From: Macrocystis pyrifera
Lineage: Eukaryota > Sar > Phaeophyceae > Laminariales > Laminariaceae
DNA: 64,000 nucleotides
NCBI GenBank assembly: GCA_031763025.1
Contig: JASSKH010000014.1
Span: forward strand, 8,856,563-8,920,562
Direction of reading: 5' to 3'
The notes under the pieces are model-generated. The model did not search any database. It was not told where the DNA came from and was given only the letters and a program-made list of their open reading frames with translations. Positions within the stretch are counted from its first letter, which is position 1. Every line of letters begins with the position of its first letter. Of the stretch, positions 34,927-44,500 are shown in pieces. The translations under genes and the position numbers were made by a program.

Positions 34927-35400
34927 TTTCGCGGTACAGAGATTTCTTGTCAATCTGTCATTTACTTGTAATAAACAACCGACATGTTTTGCTTTGGCCA
35001 AGAGAGCGTCGTCAGCTTTCTGACTGATTGTTGGAGATCTCTCCCCGTTCATGTTTCGTTTTTCATTGGCCAACAGTCTTGTATCTAGCCCTGCAACCCC
35101 AATTACACCTCAATGATGTCGATCCCATTGCTGTGGTACTGATGCGGGTGCTCGTGCCGTCTTCGTGTGCTGCTGCTGGACATATGTCCCCGCCGAGTAC
35201 TATACCAAGTGGTACCGATAGTCAACAAGTAGACGCTCTGCCTGTGCCAAACACGGCACTCTGGGGTTCCGTCTGTGCTCCCGACTGGCCTCTCCCGTCA
35301 CTCTCAACAACTCCACCTGCGACTTCACAAAAAAAGAGACAAGCAAACTGAGAACAGCGCTCGAATGCATTTCATCGAGGGCAATGACAACCTCCATAAA
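34927..35400 (+). repeat. R6-associated upstream block
   Basis: CGGTACAGAGATTTCTTGTC and GACTTCACAAAAAA, with CAGCGCTCGAATGCATTTCA, recur upstream of R6 copies at 52595-52910 and 55715-55880, and the first word in the tandem block at 51704-52092. Here the CTGT hairpin part is missing. Confidence 0.55.
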
Positions 35401-35525
35401 AATTTGAGGAAAAGCACACGGGGCAACAAATGACATGCACAATCTGTTCTTCATATTCTACAAAAATATGTGAAACTTTGGTGGGTCGTGTGTGTACCGT
35501 ATACCAAGTCTATAATTGCCTGTAA

Positions 35526-35542
35526 CTATTACGGGGGTCCAT
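35526..35542. mobile_element. MITE-A terminal fragment
   Basis: Only one terminal repeat (CTATTACGGGGGTCCAT) remains, followed by unrelated sequence. Confidence 0.6.
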
Positions 35543-35684
35543 TACGGTGTGTTATCTCTGTGTCGTAGTCTGTGACCACAGAGCTCGTATCTTTCTAGGG
35601 TGAAGAATCAGCACGGACACTGGGCTTGCTGGATGTCGACGAGTAGAAGAACGGTTTAATGTGAAGAACACACACACACACATA

Positions 35685-35987
35685 GTCCCCGGTGGCTTGG
35701 TAGGTGGTCCGCGTGCCTGTCAAGATCAATTTCGTGGGTTCAAGTCCCACCGAGTGCATGCTCATAGGGGCTTTTTCTTGCATAAAAAATTGATAAGCGG
35801 AAAGCGCGAAAGCGTGAGTTGGCTACATTCGATGAAATCGACGAGCAGTGGGAATGCTGAACCCTATGCGCGACAAAAAATAAAGGCACGTACCGGGGGG
35901 AAGGGACGACACCTGTGACCACGGCTTGTCCAGAAGATCGTCGAGGGTAAAACCTCGTACGAGTGGGCTGGGAAGTAAAAGTGATGG

Positions 35988-36021
<34 letters not shown>
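35685..36021 (+). mobile_element. tRNA-Asp-derived SINE (R2), copy 2 with poly-A tail
   Basis: The head folds on a tRNA pattern: A box TGGCTTGGTAGG (35693-35704), T arm GTGGG/CCCAC around TTCAAGT with B box GGTTCAAGTCC (35737-35747). At the position of residues 33-36 it reads TGTC, that is anticodon GTC for Asp. The acceptor stem does not pair, so it is not a functional tRNA. The body (CGATGAAATCGACGAGCAG ... GACCACGGCTTGTCCAGAAG) is shared with 29997. The tail is ~30 A residues. Pol III boxes, body and A tail together define a tRNA-derived SINE. Confidence 0.85.
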
Positions 36022-36024
<3 letters not shown>

Positions 36025-36114
36025 AATAGGACCTATGGTGTACATAAAAACCTATATATTTACCTATTTTTACTAACAAAATTTGGTCCCATTAACTACG
36101 GACCCCCGTAATAG
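36022..36114 (-). mobile_element. MITE-A copy 7, left end lost at the SINE tail
   Basis: Begins at GTTAATAGGACC without the outer ~18 bp of the terminal repeat and runs to an intact right end CCCCCGTAATAG. The missing end is replaced exactly by the poly-A tail of the SINE. Confidence 0.85.
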
Positions 36115-36598
36115 TTACCTTCTTCGTGTTACCGTTCCCCTAAATGAACACCACAGACTTTACAGCAGGTACGTGTCGTAGTCAAATTACAAGTACCTTT
36201 CGCCCGGAGAAAATGAAAAAAAACGTGAGAACACCATACAAAAGCGAGAAATGGAGACCAACGACAACCACGACCACGGAAAGGAACAACGTCCCTTCCT
36301 TCCACCGAACACACATGCATGTACATGGGCAAGAAGAGAAACGACAAAAGCTCCAACACATGAGGGAAGACAAGGGGAAAACAGACAGGCCGAAAACAAG
36401 CAAGAACAAAAACAGAGGCCGTAAATAAGGAAGACCAAACCAAACTGAATCATACAGACAGCAAGCGGCGGCGCCAGTACTCTCGGACGGAAAACGTCCC
36501 CATCATGCCAGAAATTTCCTTCTGTGTCCTTTCGTTCCCTTTCGTTCTGATTCATACTGCGCTGAGCGCAGTCAGTGTCTGTTATAGACCTGTTAGCT
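36115..36598. other. Gene-free stretch
   Basis: Overlapping frames on both strands and no domain. The minus frame is hydrophobic and Cys/Phe-rich. Confidence 0.35.
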
Positions 36599-36684
36599 CC
36601 TTTAGTACCGCAGTCCCGATTTGGGGACAAACCAGTCTAATTCCAAGTGATTTGTCCCCAAAACGGGACTGCGGTACTAAAAGG
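36599..36684. mobile_element. MITE-B copy 2
   Basis: An 86-bp hairpin with arms of ~34 bp: left CCTTTAGTACCGCAGTCCCG then ATTTGGGGACAAA, right arm the inverse with one extra T. The loop is about 20 bp. It interrupts the first unit of the ~340-bp tandem array. Confidence 0.8.
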
Positions 36685-36699
36685 GTTAAGCACGATTTA

Positions 36700-37500
36700 T
36701 TGATGTAGAATATGAACATCTGGTTTTGCGTGCCGTTTGTTCCCCTGTGTGCTCTTCTTCAAATTTAGATGAGGACTACTTGCAACTGCTGGATGTTCCG
36801 CCCTTGGGCTGTTCGGGCAGATGTGGTCTACATACCAATTTCCATCCCAGTTTGGCTATGCATACACATGTTGTGGAGGAGATGGCCTGCTTGGCAGACG
36901 TTCACGCTCGAAGCCGCTGGATACCCGTGTGCTGTTCGCTTTTGCCGGGTGTCGCTGCGTTGCTTGGTTTGTAGTCTGTAGCCGTCTGCCAGTGTCTCAT
37001 TGTAGGCCTGTTAGACGACCCACTCCAAAGTTTCGTATATTTATGTAGAGTATGAAGATTCGATTTTGCGTATCACTTGTTGCCCCGTGGGTTTTTCCTC
37101 AAATTTGGATGAGGACTACTTGCAACTGCTGGGTGTTTCGCCCTTGAGCTGTTCGGGCAGATGTAATTATCCATAACAATTTCCATACCAATTTCGCTAG
37201 ACATCTCGTGGTGGAGATGACCAGTTGTGCAGGAGATGACCTGCTTCGCAGGCGTTCACGCTCGAAGCCGCTGGGTACCCGTGTGCTGCTCGCTGTTGCC
37301 GGGTGTACTATTAATAGTTCGCTGCGTTGCTTGGTTTGTGGTCTGTGGCTGTCTGCTAGTGTCTCGTTATATACCTGTTACAGACGACCCACTCCACAGT
37401 TTCATACATTATGTAGAATATGAAGAATAAAATTTTCATGTCATTAGTTGCCCCGTGTGTGTTCCCTCAATTTTATATTGAGACTACTCGCAACTGCTGG
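36700..37500 (+). repeat. Tandem array, ~340-370-bp unit
   Basis: Units begin around 36710, 37050 and 37420. Each has TTTTGCGT or a variant, GGATGAGGACTACTTGCAAC, TTCACGCTCGAAGCCGCTGG and a GACGACCCACTCCA(A/C)AG block. The third is cut short where it merges with R5. No intact shared frame. Confidence 0.8.
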
Positions 37501-37915
37501 ATGTTCTGCCCTTGGGCTGCTGCTGAATAGGGTGGCGTGTACAAGTGTTCATACCTGTTTCTGGGGCTGTGACAAGTGGTCATCGTGGGGTAGTGCACTC
37601 GGTCAAAGGGGGGTAAGATGGTGGTCACGCGGGGGTACTACATAAAATTTAGTAGAGTTTCGGGGGAATACCTCGCAATATTTTGGGTTAAAGGGGATTT
37701 CGTTAGACCCCTCTTGCGTGGCGGTGCCGTTAGCCCCAACAACGTGCCCGAAAAGAAGAGAAAAAGACGGGCGTGATAGGCATGGCCTGCGGGCACCTTG
37801 CCAGCGCGTTAGATTTGAATTCGGAGCCGGTTGGGGCACGTGGGAACGCCTCCCGCGGGCGCATTTTGCCTATACCCCCAAACGGCTAATAAGTCGAGGG
37901 GTAATATGACCATTT
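37455..37915 (-). repeat. R5 repeat, minus copy
   Basis: Inverted copy of 30520-31008, about 85% similar by eye. It ends ~140 bp before the first recognised coding exon downstream and could have displaced that gene's upstream part. Confidence 0.75.
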
Positions 37916-38057
37916 CCCTTTTAAGTAACCCTGACATGCTGATATATACATATACGAATGATTGTATGTAGTAGTCTATAAATCAAAGCTCTGGTACATA
38001 TTAGCTGTCTTATCTTCCTTCGCTCCCAAATACGGAGTAAAATGGCGTGCTCGATAG

Positions 38058-38527
38058 CCCTCGACCAAGTTTTTGTCGGTGTCCCTTCTCAAACGTTACT
38101 CCGGGGCAGGCAGCAAGCCAAGCGGAGACGAAGACGGAGCCTTCGAGATCGCTGCAACGCGGCACTCGGAAAGGAACGGAGTCAAACGCGCGAAAGCAAA
38201 AATCGCACCGCCAACTAAAGCACCAGCAGACGCAGCCTTATCAACAGTACACGCCAAGAAGGATATCCGAACGTCTAAGACCCTTACTCGATTGCGGGGC
38301 GGTCAGTGCGAGGTGTCCGATTGCAGGGTGCTCATCTCCGGATGTGGGAGGTCGGGAACCCACTTCCTCGCGGAGCAGTTCGAGAACGCAGGTGTGATAT
38401 TTCTGGAGAGGGCGAAGGCGCAGATATTAGCAGCAGAGCAAGCTAGATGTACAGCCGCCATGACAGAGTCCGTCAGGGGGCAAACGGATTGCCTATAGTA
38501 GACGATAGTGTATAGCAGCAACAGCAC

Positions 38528-38563
<36 letters not shown>

Positions 38564-41500
38564 AACCACGCCTGCTTGCCTTTGAGGGCCAGCCCCTAAG
38601 GCTTCTGAGGCTCCTTCCTCGCTTGAAGGAGCTCCAAACCTCTCACCCGAAAAACTGTTTTGTTTTTTTGAAATGCATACTGTGTGCTTAGCCCGATGAA
38701 CAATGCGATAGCCTGCTGTAGGTAAACAATGAACAATATTCTGAAAACACGTACGGGATTCCAACCACGCTAGATATCACGGGGGACATAGTAATCAACA
38801 CCCAATATGCTTGGTAAAGAATACGGGAATACGTAGGCTTTTGTGTAAATGATGGGTCCTGATTGCTATGGTCCCCCGTTTTAGTACCCCAATCGAAAAG
38901 CCCCGTCAGCCAGAATTACGTCCGCCTGAAAGCGTTTCCCCTATCGTACAGTAGCGCGCGTCCAAAGCAAATGGAACACCATGCAAGGTCGAACGAAAAG
39001 GCTTTGGGGTCGCCCGCCAGTAACAGTACAGCTCTATGGCTTGCACCGTCCGACATTCCACCACCCGACGCCGTAGGGATCGCGATGTCGCACGAAATCA
39101 TCGGGAAGGCTGGAGCGATCTCGTGGGTGCACGCGGCGCCTTTCCGGGAGGAGCTCCGAGAACTGGAGGAGTGGTTCTCGAACCCCGACAGCGTCAAGCT
39201 CAGGGCCAGCAAAGACTTCCAGTTCTTTCCCTTGGTGAGGCAGCCAGCCACGAACCATGCATTTACAGTGCGGTACAGTGCAGTAGGAGGGAGGGGGGAG
39301 GGGGAGGTGTACTCATTATCATGCATGGCCGTAGTCGTATGACCATAGACCCTCGCATCCCTACAATGCCGGGACGGAGCACGTCGGGTTTTCACCAACC
39401 AGGCAGATATTGCTTGCACCAAGCGCGAAGCACCGTGAGGTGTTGGGCGAGTCGCGTGAAGGGTAAGCTGCATCCTACTAAGAACCGCTTTTGCAGCGGA
39501 TTATCTTGCGTATGGATGACAGCGTCAATGGCTTGGTTTATTTTCTGGTGTGGCCAGTTCCAGAGACAGCAATGGGTTTACTATGTAACCGCCTCGTGGG
39601 TGCCTTACCGCGAACACTACGTGATACGATCACCCCCCTTGTGCGGAGGGAAGGTTCTCCCCGCACAAAAATGATCTAACTCGACCGCCAGACGTGGTGA
39701 CTGCCGAAAAAAAAGCCGGTATCCTGGCTGTCTAGCTCACGCAGTGAGAGGCGTGTTTTACAGCATCGTCGCCAACGGACGCCAACCCAATCTATATTAT
39801 ATGCCAGGTATATTATATAAGCGGGGGGGGGGGGACGAACTATGCCTTTGCAGTGCGGTACAGTGCAGTAGGAAGGGGGGGGGGGGGGTGGGGGTGTGTA
39901 GTCGATATCGTGCATGGGGGAGGGGGGTGTGTACTCGATAAGAGAAATGTACTCGATCTCATGCATGGCCGTAGTCATATGACCATAGACCCTCGCATCC
40001 TTACAATGCCGGGAGGAGCATGTCGGGTTTTCACCGACCAGGCAGACATTGCTTGCACCAAGCGCGAAGCGCCGTGAGGAGTCCGGCAAGTCGCATGAAG
40101 GGTGAGCTGCATCCTACTAAGAACCGCTTGTGAGGCGGACTTGCATATGGATGACAGCTTCAATGAGTTTAGTTTAATTTCCGGTGGGGAGGCGGGGTAC
40201 TTGTTGGGCCCCACTTTTCTTTTTCTAACTGATGGGACTCCTCCTCGGTTGAAGAACTACGGCACCGAAACGTTTTTGCAGTGCCATCTGCGTTTCACGA
40301 ATTTCATCGCCACATGTCTATAGCCCAAGGGATGGTGCATAAACCAAGTTGCTCGAAAAGGTGTTTTGTTTCGTATGGTCGGGTTTTGGGTGAGATACAG
40401 ACATAGCTCCTGTTATTGTTTATGCAAAATAACCTGATGAAAACCGAGTGCAGTGGCATGACCCCCACGCGAAACGTGGTATGACTCCCACGGACACCGC
40501 GGCATGAATTGACACGCACGACGCGGCATGACTGCCACGTGAAACGGAACCTGAGCATGCGCCGCTTGTGTCGCCTACCTTTTGTTTTTAGATTTGAATT
40601 CTGCGGCGGGTGGGCTTGAAACCCATCCAGTGCTGCAGATACATGTTTATGATGTACGATTTTCTAGTAGATACGCAGTTCGGAGGAGACCGGTATTGTG
40701 AGGCGAATGGTGACCTCTTTCTCATTTACGAAGTATTCGGACAAACTACACCACGTATCATTTTTTTGGTAGCACTTCTACCTGTAGCCTCTGTCGGGGT
40801 TGTCGAACTTTAAAACCCTACGTTTAGAGGTTTAACTATCCCTGGTAAACGGCTCCTCAGTCCCACAGCGAGCCACCTGATGAGACGCTTATCGTTTCCA
40901 AGAGTGTAGGTCCCACTCGGAAACAATTCGAGCTGCTGAGCATTTGTATCTGTCATCAACTTTGTGCGCTGGTGGTGGAACGCACCATCGGTTTGTCATG
41001 ACTGGATGCATGCTAGGGTAGGGTGTACCTATCATTTATTGAGGGTCCTCCCTTAAGGAGCTCCTTAGCCACCCCGAAACCTGACCTCGAAGGAACATGA
41101 TTGCAACTCGATGGACGATCTCATGGCCTTGGTGTAATGAAACACCGAAAATTGGTGGCATTCCAGCGAGATATTGGGTAGTTCTTCTGCCTAGGAATCT
41201 CGTCAATCAGAAATATTTTTGGCCAGAACAAATCACCACTCTGACCCGAAATATAGGGAACGTTAGCATATAATTATTCAGTCTAAACGGTCCATATATT
41301 TTGGTTCGGAGTGGTAGTCCTATCGTAGCACGCGTCATTGATCCAGAACGAACCTGAGAACTTTCGGTCGAAAGTCTCGGAGATCCGGTCTTACACATCT
41401 CTCTGGTTCACCAAGCTCAATAAGGAGCCTCTTGCCGGGAATGTTTTAGGCGGCCGCTCCACAACGCAATTCATTTAGCTCATAACAATTGAGTATTGTG

Positions 41501-44500
41501 TTTCAACCTAGATACCTGTTTGCAGTTGCAGCTTATTTCATCGATGCTCTACAGCGGGCAGCAAGGTCTATATAGCAAGTCGTACCGCATGTGTAATCTT
41601 TTAGTCGAACTGCCATGCAAGTTGCGGTTCGACGAATGTTTTGAAATTTTGGTTGCGGTTTCACGAGTATCGGCTGTGCCGCTGAGGAAGTCGGATCGAC
41701 AAGGTTGACAGCTGTTACGAGGGTCCATAGTTAATAGGACCTATGGTATACATAAAAACCTATATGTTTACCTATTTTTACTATTACGGGGGTCCATAGT
41801 TAACAGGACCAAATATTGTTAGTAAAAAAATAGGTAAATACATAGGTTTTTATGTATGACTATGGACCCCCGTAGTAGTAAAAATAGGTAAATATATAGG
41901 TTTTTATGTATACCATAGGTCCTATTGACTATGGACCCCCGTAATAACAACATTTGGTCCTATTAACTATGGACCCCCGTAATAGTACGTGGCAGCGAGA
42001 AGGATATCATGCCGTACGAGGAATCATACAGATTTTGTGGCCACCTACTTCGTCCCCCGTGATAGTCCGTGCCCCCATCGCCCTGAACCCAACCCAACCT
42101 AACCCACTGACCCAACCCCAATGTAAGCGGCGTGGGTCGTGTCATTAGTGGGCCCACTCCCCCACCCACCCACCGCCCATGCTTCTGTCGCACACCAACC
42201 CAAGCCCAACCCAACCAAGCCAAGCCCAACCCAACGCAATGCAACCCAACGTGAAGTTTCACATGGTGCGGCATCCTCTTGCGGCTCTCACGTCCCTCAC
42301 GGAGTGCTTCTGCGGCTGCGGCAGCATGTCATGCGGCGCCTGGGCCGACCTGCCTTCATGGAAGTGGGCGGGAAAATTCGTGGAATTCTCCGACCGATAC
42401 TGTGCCAGGTGAGCGATCGCCCACTTTGGTGTGCGGTAATTTTCATCGCCGGGGGGGGGGGGTGGAGGAGAAGGAGGGGGGTCGATCAGAGGATAGGAAT
42501 AGGTGTTGCGGTTTTGGTAACAGGCGCGTTTGTTTTGGACGGTTGTGTTCTGGTTATGTAGCAGGGCTTTTGTTTATGCATGGGTTTGCTGTGAAAAGGT
42601 TATGTTTGCCGCGCTCCGTGCCAGAAGCGGCTTGAAACAGGTACCTGGGCACCTTCTTCACCTACTAAAACATAGTTGCGTCGAGCATTGGGTGTTAGTG
42701 CAGTGGTCAAGAGAGCGTGGTGAATGGTAGCACATTTCCCCCGGGCTTGCCATTTGCTGCTGCTATAGGTTCCGTGGAAACCTTCCCCCCCTTCCCCCCT
42801 TCCGCCCCTTCCTCCCTCCCTCTCCCCTCCCCTCCCCCCCCCCCTCCCTCCTTCCCCCCGTCCGGCTGGACAGAATGAAGAATGACGAGGTTTGCGCAGT
42901 TCACAATCACCCTTACGGTAGGCTCATCCGGTCTATGGAGTACTGGGTGCAATGGAATGAGCTGATGGGGTCTCAGGCGCACTATCGACTACAATTAGAG
43001 ACGGTAGGCATGAGACGAATCGATGTTTGTTGCACATTCCTACGATAGAGGTACCCTACCTTTTTTTGTCCTCTTCTTTCTGACTGATAAGACATGGTCC
43101 TCAACTGAACAAACAACCCAATATCGCGGGAGTATCGTGCTTTTTTTTCTTCTGTTTTGTCGACATTTTGCGCCCCTCTTTTGCGAATTTAATTAATTAG
43201 ACCCCCCCCCCCCCCTCTTCTTAGTAGGATGGCAGCTCACCCTTCATGCGACTCGTCCAACACCTCACGGTGCTTCGCCCTTGGTGCAAGCAAGGCCTGC
43301 CTGGTCGGTGAAAACCCGACGTGCTCCGTCCCGGCATTGTAGGGATGCGAGGGTCTATGGTCATACGACTACGTCCATGCATGATAATAAGTGCCCCCCC
43401 CCCCCCTACATACAGGGGGGGGGGGGGTCTTCGTGTCGTGGAGTATTATGTTTCCTTGACTTGTTGCCGGGGGAGGAATTTCTCTTCATCGTTTTGGGGA
43501 AGATCCGAAGACCATTTGTCTAAGGTAGAGGTGGGACCCTGCGGGTACCCCCCAATTTTTGGAGCCCGGACCCTACCCTGCCCGCCGGGTATTGCCATTT
43601 TGACGACCGGGTACCCGGGTACCCGGCGTTCTTCATGATGTTTTTTCTCCATAATTCATTGCCACGAAGAATCAAATTTGAGTAGAAGGTAGTGTGCAGT
43701 ACTGTACTCTGTTATATGCCGAAACGACGAGTACGAACCGTTTTTAGTATTGATTCGATACACAAACCGCATTAACTTGTCTTCTTGTCGTGTATTACAC
43801 GAAAAGTGTGAAAATATGTACGATGAAGGGGCGATGGTTGACGGTCTCTCACTTAGAAGGCTGCTGTGAACGTTTTCCGACCCACTACGTACCCGATATC
43901 GGAAAGTAGCACTATTTTATCAACAAAATGATTGAGCGTGTGTAATGCTGAATTGCACTCCGTTGTATCATAGTAATACGAAACTACCGTGGATAGCTGT
44001 GATGCTGAAATTCAATCTGTTGTATCATAGTAATGCGGAACTACCGTAGGTAACATATCAACAACGGAGCGTCTTCTTGCTGGACGCCGGGGAGGCTCCC
44101 CTCGCGATGTGCTTGCCACTGCTGTTTTCCGGACCAGCGGCAACCTTTGCATTCTTGCGCTTGGGCCGGCGCACTAGCAGTAACTGCGCCCGCAACACCC
44201 GAACCCCCGTCATTGGCCTTCGGATTTTCCGCGGGCGCTGGTACCTCTTCGACGAAGTCATCGCTATTGTCCTGCTCAGATTATCTACTGCTGCTGTCAA
44301 AGCCAGGGACTGGAGAGTCTTGGCTGTCGTCGCTGCTGCTGTCTGCATCGCTTTCGAGGGCGCTTTGCACAGGCGCCCTTCAACTTTCGGCGGGATTCTG
44401 AGCAAGTTCGCCCCCCGCCAGCAATTCGGTATCCTGAGAGACCGCGCCAGGATCGCTCGCCTCCTGGCTCACTGTGCCCAGGTGGTGCCGCGTGACGATA

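Larger units (their letters stand above)
31660..35000 (+). repeat. Cluster of R8 segmental duplicates
   Basis: The segment TCGAATGGCAAAAA(A)TGGGC ... GGGAGGATACCGTAGGACGC ... GAGCATGCATCCACCTCATT recurs at about 31710, 33315, 33665, 34365 (end only) and 34820. A following block (ACTTTCTACTTTTCGCC ... CGTATGTTTCGGTACTCGC) recurs at 33780/34120, 34570 and 34700. The cluster is useful because some copies are interrupted by transposons and others are not. No gene is recognised. Confidence 0.7.

Noticed and set aside
35685-35757. Functional tRNA-Asp gene
   Set aside because: Acceptor and anticodon stems do not pair, and the sequence continues into a repeated body with an A tail.
39232-39270. VRQP read after FFPL as a sulfotransferase VRxP motif
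   Set aside because: GTGAGG is better read as the splice donor; the true motif VRHPLAALTS is supplied by exon 3 in matching phase.
40870-40925. CCTGATGAGACG ... CTCGGAAAC as a hammerhead ribozyme
   Set aside because: CTGATGAG and GAAAC are present, but no stem II joins them directly and no cleavage-site strand was found.
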